DNA of 33,401 bases, from the NCBI GenBank assembly GCA_035268685.1, contig DATFKK010000010.1, positions 1 to 33,401 on the forward strand, given 5' to 3'. Under the pieces are notes generated by a model. It saw only the letters and a program-made list of their open reading frames with translations, did no database searches and was not told the DNA's origin. This DNA comes from Candidatus Krumholzibacteriia bacterium (GTDB lineage: Bacteria; Krumholzibacteriota; Krumholzibacteriia; JAJRXK01). Made by a program: the position numbers and the translations under genes. Position 1 is the first letter of the stretch. Each line of letters opens with the position of its first letter. Positions 8,076-15,446 of this stretch are shown here, one piece after another.

Positions 8076-9499
8076 CAGGCGTGTCCTTCATCTTCGTGGC
8101 GGGATTCGGCGACCGGTTCGGTGGTACGCCCGGTATGGGCCAGGTGTTCCTCGAGGGCCGCGTCCATGGCCCGGATGATCTCACGCCGCAGGTCGAGCAC
8201 CCGCTGCACCACCAGCCGCCGGGTACTCTGCAGGTAGGCCCAGCGCAGGTGGCGTCGGCGCCGGACCAGGCTGCCCACGTACCAGCGCGTGAAAATCCCC
8301 GCCGGTGGCAGACTCGCCATGAAGAGGATCTGTCCCACCGTGCCGAAGTGCTCCAGCGCGAAGGCGAACCAGGCCGCGTAGAAGGCCACGAACAGCACCG
8401 TTCCCACCAGTAGCTGCGACCAGTGGATCTTGGTGAGGTCGCGGGTGATCATCCGTGCGACGATTCCCGTCAGCTTGTACGGGATGTAGTTCCACAGGGC
8501 ACCCCATGCCGCCACCGGCAGGCCCAGGACGAACACCACCGCCAGGCGCACGGCCTCGCCGCGGAAGCTCGACGGTTCGTCGCGCACGATACGATCGGGC
8601 AGGCGGAGCCGGTCGAGTCGTCGGTGGTACTCGGCCAGCAGCTCCTTCACGTTCCAGATCACCTCGGGCCGGATCCGGTAGAAGTGATCGGTGGCCCGGG
8701 CGATCTCGCGCGACAGCTTCAGCTCGCGTTCGAAGCGGCTGTGGCCGGGGATCTCCAGTCCCTCGCGGGCGAGCAGTTCTCCCGCGTACACGCGCTCGAC
8801 CTGCCGGACCAGATCGTCCAGTTCCTGGCGCCGCACGTCGACCACCTGGTGGCGGATGCGTTCCTGCAGGCGGTCGGTCAGCGCGTGGACGGTGGGCTCG
8901 GGGTCGACGCGGTAGTCGTCGGCCACGTCGCGCACCACGATCGGCTCGCCGAAGGTCACGAGCACACGGCTGCGGAAGTTCAGGGCGCTCTGGAAGCTCA
9001 GTCCCACCGGGACGATGGTCACGCCCAGCGAGAAGTCGTGGTGGTCCTCGGTCTGCAGGGCGATCCGCACCGTTCCCGTCTTGAAGCGCTGCACGCGCCG
9101 TTCCTGCGCGCTGGTGCCCTCGGGGAAGATCCCGATGCAACCGCCGTGGGCCAGGACGTCTCGGCAGGCGGCGAAGGTCTGCTCGTTGCGGGTGCGCGCG
9201 TCCTGCACGTCGGTGGACCGGTGCACCGGGATCGCCCCTCCGCTCTCGAGCAGGAAGCGCAGGACCGGGTTCGCGAACAGCCCGCTGTGCGCCACGTAGT
9301 GCACGATCCTCCGCGAGGCGAGGCCCAGGATCATGGCGTCGGTGATCGACTGCGGATGGTTGGCGGCCAGGATCACCGGCCCCCGCGCCGGCACGTTCTC
9401 GGCCCCGACGACCTCGATCCGGCGGAAGTAGACGCCGGCGATCAGACGCGCCAGCGTGCGCAGGAAGGGATACAGGACGGGTCGACTCACACGGACCAC
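8075..9499 (-). CDS. PlsC-like lysophospholipid acyltransferase with C-terminal membrane region
   Basis: 474 residues. The first 220 or so form a PlsC/LPLAT domain that transfers acyl chains to lysophosphatidate or related lipids. The catalytic motif reads NHPQSITD (47-54): His48 and Asp54 are separated by five residues, not the usual four. This spacing is seen in a subgroup of large bacterial LPLATs (NHPNSxxD type). FPEGTS follows at 125-130, and the Gly/Pro block of motif III is present (VTIVPVGLSF). A helical, charged central part (about 220-320) leads to two or three hydrophobic segments (about 322-345, 365-385, 390-405) and a basic tail. Much longer than the usual 240-residue PlsC, so the lipid acceptor is uncertain. 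Coupled to the deacetylase gene downstream. Confidence 0.85.
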   Translation of the reverse strand: MVRVSRPVLYPFLRTLARLIAGVYFRRIEVVGAENVPARGPVILAANHPQSITDAMILGLASRRIVHYVAHSGLFANPVLRFLLESGGAIPVHRSTDVQDARTRNEQTFAACRDVLAHGGCIGIFPEGTSAQERRVQRFKTGTVRIALQTEDHHDFSLGVTIVPVGLSFQSALNFRSRVLVTFGEPIVVRDVADDYRVDPEPTVHALTDRLQERIRHQVVDVRRQELDDLVRQVERVYAGELLAREGLEIPGHSRFERELKLSREIARATDHFYRIRPEVIWNVKELLAEYHRRLDRLRLPDRIVRDEPSSFRGEAVRLAVVFVLGLPVAAWGALWNYIPYKLTGIVARMITRDLTKIHWSQLLVGTVLFVAFYAAWFAFALEHFGTVGQILFMASLPPAGIFTRWYVGSLVRRRRHLRWAYLQSTRRLVVQRVLDLRREIIRAMDAALEEHLAHTGRTTEPVAESRHEDEGHA

Positions 9500-9563
9500 C
9501 GGGCTCGCGGCATCGGAGGACGAACGCCGCGAGCATAGCAGATGTCTCGGTGCGGACCGGACC

Positions 9564-10592
9564 TCAGGGCGTGGCGGGGCGACGGATCGCGCCCAGGACG
9601 TGGCGTACCAGCAATTCGTCGAGCGTGCGGGTCATGCGTCCGCGTCCGCCGGGGCCGAGATCGGCGGTGGTCACCACCACCAGGCCGGGTTCGGGCAACA
9701 CGAAGATCCGTTGCCCGCCGTGACCCCAGGCGTAGTGCACCGGAGTCCCCGCGATGCGTCGGTACCACCAGAAGTAACCGTAGCCGAAGCCGTTCCAGTG
9801 CGAGCGTGTCCGCGGACGCCAGGCCCGTTCGACCCAGCCGGTGGGGAGCACGCGCCGTCCGTCGTACTCTCCGCGGGCCAGGTGCAGCCGCCCGAAGCGG
9901 AGCATCTGTCGCGGTGTCATCGACAGGTTGTTGCCCCCGAAGTCGTGTCCCTGGGGATCGCGGTCCCAGTGGACGCCCTGCACCCCGATCGGTCCGAACA
10001 GATGGCGGGCCGCGTACACGCTCGGTCGCACGCCGGTCGCGCGTTCGAGGATCACGCTCACCAGGTGCGAGGCACCCGTGCTGTAGCGCATCGTCGTGCC
10101 GGGTTCGAACTCCATGGGCATGCGCAGTTGACCGCGCACCCAGTCCGAGCCGGCGACCCAGGCGCCGTAGTTGTAGAAGCTCGTGGTCTCGAGTCCGCTG
10201 CGCATGGTCAGCAGGTCCTCGAGCGTGATGCGCGCGCGGGGGTCGTCCTCGAGCAGGTCGGAGTGTTCGGGGAACCACCGCGCGACGGGTGTGTCGAGCG
10301 GCGGAAGGTCGCCCCGGTCGAGCGCGATTCCCACCAGGGCGGCGAGCACGCTCTTCGACACCGACTTCACGTTCTCGACGCGGTCCGGGCCGCCGCCACG
10401 CCAGTAGCCCTCGGCCAGCACCGAGTCGCGATCGGCGATCACGATCGAGGTCAGCGGCGGATGATCGTTCCCGAAACGCAGCGCCGACGAGAAGTCGACG
10501 TGGCGTGGATCGGTCCACACGTCCACCGTGGGCGCGGCGGAAGCGGGCGCTGCGGTGAGCGCGAGCAAGAGGACGGTGGTGACGAGGCGCAA
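9564..10592 (-). CDS. Exported serine hydrolase, class C beta-lactamase/penicillin-binding-protein fold
   Basis: 342 residues from TTG 10592. No ATG or GTG lies at a suitable place, and the TTG gives an ideal signal peptide (MRLVTTVLLLALTAAPASA). Motifs of the SxxK hydrolases are in order: SVSK (S77-K80, the nucleophile and base), YST (Y170-T172, in place of YxN) and HGG (291-293, in place of KTG). This pattern is typical of the esterase EstB/'beta-lactamase-related' group, which act on D-amino acid peptides, esters or peptidoglycan fragments. True beta-lactamase action is unlikely to be its role. It acts in the periplasm or outside. It is the first gene of the minus-strand run with the acyltransferase (64 bases further on). 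Confidence 0.85.
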   Translation of the reverse strand: MRLVTTVLLLALTAAPASAAPTVDVWTDPRHVDFSSALRFGNDHPPLTSIVIADRDSVLAEGYWRGGGPDRVENVKSVSKSVLAALVGIALDRGDLPPLDTPVARWFPEHSDLLEDDPRARITLEDLLTMRSGLETTSFYNYGAWVAGSDWVRGQLRMPMEFEPGTTMRYSTGASHLVSVILERATGVRPSVYAARHLFGPIGVQGVHWDRDPQGHDFGGNNLSMTPRQMLRFGRLHLARGEYDGRRVLPTGWVERAWRPRTRSHWNGFGYGYFWWYRRIAGTPVHYAWGHGGQRIFVLPEPGLVVVTTADLGPGGRGRMTRTLDELLVRHVLGAIRRPATP

Positions 10593-10662
10593 GGTGGACG
10601 TGGGGGAGGCAGGCGAGGATTGTACGTCGTTCGCCTGCCTCCGGGTTCCCGGATGCGCTCGC

Positions 10663-11547
10663 TCAGTCGGTCTCGCCGGAGACGAGATCGGTGACGGTCC
10701 GCTCGATCGCCGACAGCTCGGTCCAGAGTTGCGACAGGGCGATGGTCCCGTCCTGGTCGATCACGAAGGCCGCGTTGGGCGCGGTACCGTAGGTGCACCA
10801 CACGGGGTTCGTGATGGGGTCGGGCGGGGCGGAGTCGATCAGCATGAGCGGATCGTTCGCCATCTGGTTGAGGATTCGCTGGGCGTGGGACCGGCGTTCG
10901 GACCAGGTGTAGGCCTGACCGACGTCGCCGTAGGCGGTGCCGGTGCCGTCGGGGAGCTCGTCGTCGGTCCAGCGGGCGTAGGGCGTGGGGTCGGGCAGGG
11001 CCGGGTGCGCCTCGATCGTGTACACGTGGACGATGTGCACGGCTTCGTCGAAGCGGCGGCCGTCGGGGAGTTCGCGCATTGCGAACTGGTCGAGCTCGGG
11101 CACGCGAGCCATGTAGATCGGTCAGGTGAAACTGCCGAGCACGAGGAGCACGGGCCGTTCGTCCAGGAGTGTGGCGAGTGAGCGTTCCTCTCCCGCCATG
11201 TCGCGGAGGGTGAAGTCGACGGCCGGCTCGCCACTCCGACGGAAGATCTGGATCTCGGCCGCGTTGCCGCGTCCGAAGTCGCGCTCGGGCCAACCGAACG
11301 ATCCCTCGGTGAGATGCGTTTCGTCGAGAAGGTTCTCGGGCCACTCGGTGGTCGGATCCTCGCTGCCCGGATCCTGCGGGTCGTCGGGCAGGGATGGGTC
11401 GTCGTCACCGCCGGGATCCTCGGTCACGGGAGGATCCGTCGTGGTCGTGTCGGGGCCCGTCGGGTCGTCACTCGAACAACCCGCGAGCCAGATCATCGAA
11501 CACAGGAGCAGGATGGCAGCGGTGCGGACGGTTGCCGCGGTGTGCAT
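10663..11547 (-). CDS. Iodothyronine-deiodinase-like selenoprotein, lipoprotein (in-frame TGA read as Sec)
   Basis: 294 residues if TGA at 11124-11122 is read as selenocysteine (Sec142). The ATG at 11547 gives a lipoprotein signal ending LAGC (Cys24), followed by an acidic Pro/Thr/Asp linker (25-70) and a thioredoxin-fold domain. The active site reads LVLGSFT-U-PIYMARVPEL. Vertebrate deiodinases have the same pattern (FGSCT-U-PPF), and later family features follow past the TGA: VYTIEAHP, the HAQRILNQM helix and YGTAPNAAFVIDQDGTI near the end. A SECIS-like hairpin follows the TGA (separate entry). Known deiodinases remove iodine from thyronines; bacterial relatives are of unknown substrate, and a peroxiredoxin-like or dehalogenating role at the membrane surface is inference. 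The upstream sigma-54 activator on the same strand, 186 bases away, may regulate it. Confidence 0.88.
11094..11109 (-). other. Bacterial SECIS-like hairpin of the deiodinase-like gene
   Basis: On the minus strand GCTCG (11109-11105) pairs with CGAGC (11098-11094) around the loop CGTGCC; an outer G-U pair can extend it to 6 bp. The loop begins 17 bases after the TGA and has G as its second base. Published rules for bacterial SECIS elements ask for an apical loop 16-37 bases from UGA, a stem of at least 4 bp and a G among the first two loop bases, so all are met. The hairpin lies inside coding sequence, as in bacterial fdhF, and would bind SelB with Sec-tRNA. Confidence 0.7.
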
Positions 11548-11733
11548 ACGGTCGGGAGCCTTTCGTTCGTCGTCTTCGTCGTCCCCATTGTTGACTACGA
11601 ACGAAACCGACCTCGACAACAGTGTGATTCGGTGAGACGACCACCCGCTCGTCCCACGAGGTCGCGAGCGCGCGATGGTGCGACGTTCCACACCGTGGTG
11701 CGTGTTCCTACGAAGGCATGAGGGAATTCCGCA

Positions 11734-12678
11734 TCATTCCTGCGCCTCGTGCTCTGCCTCGTCGAGCCGATAACGGCGGATCTTCGTCTGCAGGGTGCGT
11801 CGGCCGATTCCGAGCGCGACCGCGGCACGCGTGCGGTTGCCGCCGAAGTACCTCAGTGCGCGCGCGATCGCGACACGTTCGGCGGTTTCGAGGGTCATGA
11901 CCGTGTGGTCTCCTTGGTGGGGGGAACTCGGGAGCAGACGGTCGAGGTGCCGTGGCAGGATCACCGGTGCGTCGAACACCACCAGTCGTTCGGCGAGATT
12001 GCGGAGCTCGCGCACGTTGCCCGGCCAGTCGTGGGACAGCAGTCGCGTGATCGTGGCATCGGCCAGCGTCGGGGGTCGAACGGCCAGACGCAGAGCAGCC
12101 CGGCCGAGGAAGAAGCCGAGCAGAGCGGGAAGATCCTCCAGGTGCTCACGCAGAGGGGGGACCTCGATGGTCAGGACTTCCAGGCGATAGTAGAGATCTG
12201 CACGGAAGTGGCGCTCGGACACCCGCTCTTCGAGCGGTTGGTTGGTGGCGGCCAGCAACCGGGCACGGTTCCGTTGTGCGCGCGGCGATCCGACCCGATG
12301 GAAGGACTGGTTCTCGACGACGCGAAGGATCTTGGCCTGCAGGCCGAGATGCAGGTCTCCGATCTCGTCGAGCAGGAGCGTGCCTCCGGCCGCGGACTCG
12401 AAGAATCCTGCGTGGTCGGCGATCGCGCCGGTGAACGCGCCCCGCACGTGCCCGAAGAACTCGCTCTCCATGAGTTCGCTGGGCACGGCTGCACAGTTGG
12501 CCACGACGAAGGGTCCGGTCCGGCGGGCCGACTGGCGGTGGATGGCCCGCGCGATCAGTTCCTTGCCCGATCCCGTCTCACCGCGCACGAGGACGTTGAC
12601 GTCGGTGCGGGCTGCGTCGCGCACCTGTCGCATGACGCGGGCGAGGCCGCGATCGGCACCGATGATCTCGGGGTCCAC
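11734..12678 (-). CDS. Sigma-54-dependent transcriptional activator (AAA+ and Fis-type HTH, no receiver)
   Basis: 314 residues from GTG 12678, which has GGAG 8 bases upstream. The open frame extends to 13056, but the added 126 residues are Pro/Arg/Cys-rich without family resemblance. The AAA+ domain has Walker A GETGSGKE (33-40), the sigma-54 contact loop GAFTGA (80-85), Walker B LLLDEIGD (101-108) and the arginine segment FRADLYYRL. A short C-terminal region ends in a Fis-type helix-turn-helix (RAAVALGIGRRTLQTKIRR, about 285-303). It uses ATP hydrolysis to open sigma-54 RNA polymerase promoters. With no N-terminal receiver or sensor domain, its activity may be set by abundance or a partner protein. 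Candidate -24/-12 promoters are seen at 15359-15373 and 25887-25901; a link to this regulator is untested. Confidence 0.9.
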   Translation of the reverse strand: MDPEIIGADRGLARVMRQVRDAARTDVNVLVRGETGSGKELIARAIHRQSARRTGPFVVANCAAVPSELMESEFFGHVRGAFTGAIADHAGFFESAAGGTLLLDEIGDLHLGLQAKILRVVENQSFHRVGSPRAQRNRARLLAATNQPLEERVSERHFRADLYYRLEVLTIEVPPLREHLEDLPALLGFFLGRAALRLAVRPPTLADATITRLLSHDWPGNVRELRNLAERLVVFDAPVILPRHLDRLLPSSPHQGDHTVMTLETAERVAIARALRYFGGNRTRAAVALGIGRRTLQTKIRRYRLDEAEHEAQE

Positions 12679-13007
12679 GACACAGGCTCCGATCCGCCCC
12701 GCACGATCCGAAGAAACCCCCAGGGCGTGCCGGCGCAACGGTACGTCTGCACCACGGATCGTCGTGGTCGACCGCGCAGCAAGAACGCATCGATGCGCAG
12801 GAAGTGCGCACCGGGCCGTCACGGAGGGGGCACCGGGGAGGCGGACCCATTGTGCGCACACGACATGTGGAACGCGGCCGCGCGGGCACTCGATCGGGCA
12901 CGGCCGATGCCGTGGAGTCGGGGTCCCCGCGTCCGGTGCCGAGGGCCTCGTCTTCCACTGGTCCCAGACATCGCCGATGGTACCGGACCCCATTCGAGGA
13001 GCGCCCG

Positions 13008-14087
13008 ATGTCCACACAAGGATTCCGGATCCGCGGGATCGTTCCGGGGCGGACACGCCCGGTGCTGGCCGCGGTTCTGACGACCGTTCTCTGCTTCTTG
13101 ATCCACACCGGTGCCGATGCGTCCCTGCGCCGGTTGCACGTCGTGTGGGAGGACACCTTCGTCGACACCAGCGCCCGTGGCTGGGAGCTCGAGTCCTACA
13201 CCCGTGGCGACATGATGGTCGTCACCGACGATCCCGGCGATGCCGTCAAGGTGGCCGGCGACGGCTACTTCCTGCGAGGAGAAAGCCCGAGCCACGACAA
13301 CGGGGCCGGATTCCGTGCGACGTCGCCCACCTTCGACCAGATGGGTGTCGACATCGACGAACCCTACTCGATCCACTTCGAGTATCTCCTACCCTGGCAG
13401 GAGGCGTGCTGGACCTACGCCCTGGCTTCGAACCACGTGTCGCTGGTGGTCGCCACCTGCGACGTCGCGGCCGAACGGGGCTGGCTCGTTGCCGTCGACG
13501 AGTTGGCGGGAACGGAGGTGCCGCTGGGTCCGATCACGCTGGGTGCGTGGCACGCGATCGACGTGCTCGTCGAGCCCCGTCCCCTGCACCTGGGGGATGG
13601 CGTCGCCGACCTGACCGTTCGGGTCGACGGCGCGGTCGTGGGCCGGGTGCGGCGTCGAGAGAACATGGGATTCGATCGTCTGGTCTTCCAGGACCTGCCG
13701 GCGCGCATCGCCGACGCCACCGACCCTCCCGCGCTGTCCGGCTGCTTCGGCGGCGGCTGCTGGGACGACGTCCGTCTGTCGGTGCAGGTTCCGGCCGAAG
13801 GGTCCGAGCCCCGTGATCTGAACTTCCGCATGGAACCCAACCCCTTCAACCCCGTCACCACGCTTCGCTTCGAACTGCCGGAAGCCCTGCACGTGCGTGC
13901 GGTCGTCTATGCCCTGAACGGACGGCGCGTGGGAACGGTGTTCGAGGGATGGCTCCCCGTCGGGCCGCAGGTTCTGCCTTGGGACGGCACCGACTCCGAC
14001 GGTCGCGCGATCGCCAGCGGGACCTACTTCGTGCGGGTGCACGCCGGTGATCACGTCGTGGTCCAGCGGGCCTCCGTGGTCCGCTGA
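13008..14087 (+). CDS. Secreted beta-sandwich protein with C-terminal FlgD/T9SS-type sorting domain
   Basis: 359 residues from ATG 13008, with GAGGAG about 8 bases upstream. A basic n-region and hydrophobic core (about 13-37, ending GADA) form the signal peptide. The middle (about 40-265) looks like a concanavalin/LamG-type beta sandwich: 'WEDTFVDTSARGWEL' opens it and a late 'ADLTVRVDGAVVGRVRR' resembles strands of such domains that wrap ligands or other proteins. The last 85 or so residues (MEPNPFNPVTTLRFELP to ASVVR) are the sorting module found in three other genes here. It diverges from the sigma-54 activator with a 329-base gap. A strong hairpin follows its stop. A surface binding role is likely; the ligand is unknown. 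Confidence 0.72.
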   Translation: MSTQGFRIRGIVPGRTRPVLAAVLTTVLCFLIHTGADASLRRLHVVWEDTFVDTSARGWELESYTRGDMMVVTDDPGDAVKVAGDGYFLRGESPSHDNGAGFRATSPTFDQMGVDIDEPYSIHFEYLLPWQEACWTYALASNHVSLVVATCDVAAERGWLVAVDELAGTEVPLGPITLGAWHAIDVLVEPRPLHLGDGVADLTVRVDGAVVGRVRRRENMGFDRLVFQDLPARIADATDPPALSGCFGGGCWDDVRLSVQVPAEGSEPRDLNFRMEPNPFNPVTTLRFELPEALHVRAVVYALNGRRVGTVFEGWLPVGPQVLPWDGTDSDGRAIASGTYFVRVHAGDHVVVQRASVVR

Positions 14088-14157
14088 GAGCCGAGGCCGG
14101 CCACGAGCGGAGGTGCCCCACGCCCGACCCTGTCCACTTCGTTCGACCGCCGGTCGG

Positions 14158-14189
14158 GGCCCCGTGATGCGCGACGATCGCGGGGCCTT
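14158..14189 (+). terminator. Rho-independent-type terminator hairpin
   Basis: GGCCCCGTGAT (14158-14168) pairs with ATCGCGGGGCC (14177-14187), giving 11 bp with one G-U pair around an 8-base loop, followed by TTCT. The T-run is short but the stem is very strong. It lies between the sorted secreted protein and pheA, so it likely ends transcription of the former and separates the two. Confidence 0.6.
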
Positions 14190-14225
14190 CTCGTCCAGGG
14201 GCTGGGCGCCTGCGCGTCGGCACGG

Positions 14226-14238
14226 TACACTTCTGCGA
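14226..14238 (+). promoter_or_regulatory. -10 element placing the pheA transcript start at its ATG
   Basis: TACACT at 14226-14231 ends six bases before the ATG at 14238. A -10 box at this distance would start transcription at or next to the A of the ATG, giving a leaderless mRNA. This fits the lack of any purine-rich ribosome site in front of the gene. No good -35 is visible. Confidence 0.35.
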
Positions 14239-15338
14239 TGAACGACGACCGCGACCGCAAGACCGACCTCGGAGGCATCCGCGAACGCATCGATTCGATC
14301 GACGCGCGGATCCACGAACTGATCGCCGAACGTGCCCGTCTGGCCCAGCACGTGGGCGTGACAAAGCGCGAAGAGGGCACCGTGGCCTTCTTCCGGCCCG
14401 AGCGCGAGGCCCAGGTGCTCCGCGCCGTCGTCGAGCGCAACCGGGGACCGTTGACCGACCAGGAGATGGTCCGTCTCTTCCGCGAGATCATGTCGGCCTG
14501 TCTGTCCCAACAGGAACCGTTGAAGGTCGGATTCCTCGGCCCCGACGGCACCTTCTCGCACCAGGCCGTGCTCGAGCACTTCGGGCACTCCTGCCGCGCG
14601 TTGCCCATGGCCACGCTCGACGAGGTCTTCGGGGCGGTGCAGAGCGACGACGCCGACTTCGGAGTGGTGCCGATCGAGAACAGCGCGGCCGGCGTCGTGA
14701 GCCACACGCTCGACCTTTTCCTGGGGTCGCCGCTGAACATCTGCGGCGAGGTCCACATGCGCATCCGTCAGCATCTGATGGGTGCCATGGAACGCCTCGA
14801 CGAGATCCGGCGCATCTGCGCCCACCCGCAGTCACTGGCCCAGTGCCGGGCCTGGTTGCGGCAGCACCTTCCCGATGTCGAGCTCGAGCAGGCGAGCAGC
14901 AACGCGGCCGGGGCACGCCGCGCCCGTGACGAGAGCGGGACCGCGGCCATCGCACCGGCTGCCGCGGCCGAGATCTACGGGCTGCGTGTCCTGTTCGACT
15001 CGATCGAGGACGAGAGCGACAACACCACGCGCTTCCTCGTCGTGGGACGGGATCTTCTCGAGCCGAGCGGCGCGGATCGCACCACGCTGCTGCTGAGCGG
15101 TGCCGAGACCGACCAGAGCGGGTCGCTGCACTCGCTGCTCGAGCCCCTGGCGCGTCACGGCGTGAACATGACCCGGATCGAGTCGCGTCCCTCGCGCCGC
15201 CGGTCCTGGCACTACGTGTTCTTCCTGGATCTCGACGGTCATGCCTCGGACCCGCCGGTGGCCGCTGCCCTCGCCGAGCTCGAGGAGCGCGCCGACCTGT
15301 TCCGGGTCCTGGGCGCCTACCCCAGGGCCGTCCTCTGA
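14238..15338 (+). CDS. pheA: Bifunctional chorismate mutase / prephenate dehydratase (P-protein)
   Basis: 366 residues, the usual length. It converts chorismate to prephenate and then to phenylpyruvate, the precursor of phenylalanine, in the cytosol. Residues 11-90 are the AroQ helical chorismate mutase (IRERIDSIDARIHELIAERARLA, with FFRPEREAQVL). The dehydratase domain starts at about 95 (KVGFLGPDGTFSHQA) and has GVVPIENSAAGVV, the AHPQSLAQCRAWL helix and the catalytic TRF motif (NTTRFLVV, about 266). The C-terminal ACT domain (about 278-366) carries IESRPSRRRSWHYVFFLD, the site of phenylalanine feedback binding. It stands alone, with no other aromatic genes in the window. Confidence 0.96.
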   Translation: MNDDRDRKTDLGGIRERIDSIDARIHELIAERARLAQHVGVTKREEGTVAFFRPEREAQVLRAVVERNRGPLTDQEMVRLFREIMSACLSQQEPLKVGFLGPDGTFSHQAVLEHFGHSCRALPMATLDEVFGAVQSDDADFGVVPIENSAAGVVSHTLDLFLGSPLNICGEVHMRIRQHLMGAMERLDEIRRICAHPQSLAQCRAWLRQHLPDVELEQASSNAAGARRARDESGTAAIAPAAAAEIYGLRVLFDSIEDESDNTTRFLVVGRDLLEPSGADRTTLLLSGAETDQSGSLHSLLEPLARHGVNMTRIESRPSRRRSWHYVFFLDLDGHASDPPVAAALAELEERADLFRVLGAYPRAVL

Positions 15339-15358
15339 TCGACCGCCGGCCGTGGGCC

Positions 15359-15375
15359 TGGTGTGCGCCTTGCAA
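15359..15375 (+). promoter_or_regulatory. Sigma-54-like -24/-12 promoter upstream of the hybrid histidine kinase
   Basis: TGGTGT, five bases, then TTGCAA. GG (15360-15361) and GC (15372-15373) are exactly ten bases apart, as sigma-54 needs, and the -12 half is a perfect TTGCA. The -24 half differs from TGGCAC at three weaker positions. It lies in the 108-base gap between pheA and the kinase, placing a start site near 15385 and a leader of about 60 bases. Confidence 0.35.
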
Positions 15376-15446
15376 ACGCCTCTCTTCCGAAGTCACGATC
15401 GGTGCGCGGGCTCCCCGCACACGGGTGTACGAGCGGGATCGGCGGC

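Noticed and set aside
9564-10592. True class C beta-lactamase (resistance gene)
   Set aside because: The motifs are SxxK, YST and HGG rather than SxxK, YxN and KTG, which points to the esterase/peptidase relatives.
11122-11124. TGA as a nonsense mutation making a pseudogene of the deiodinase-like gene
   Set aside because: The stop sits exactly at the catalytic Sec position, the reading frame is unbroken on both sides, and a SECIS-like hairpin follows. A random nonsense mutation would not be placed like this.
12828-12842. Sigma-54-like promoter GGGCAC-N5-AGGC ahead of the sorted secreted protein
   Set aside because: The spacing is right but the -12 half has two mismatches and the region is very G-rich, so chance is likely.
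12679-13056. N-terminal extension of the sigma-54 activator
   Set aside because: The added residues are Pro/Arg/Cys-rich without resemblance to any sensor domain, and GTG 12678 has a good ribosome site.
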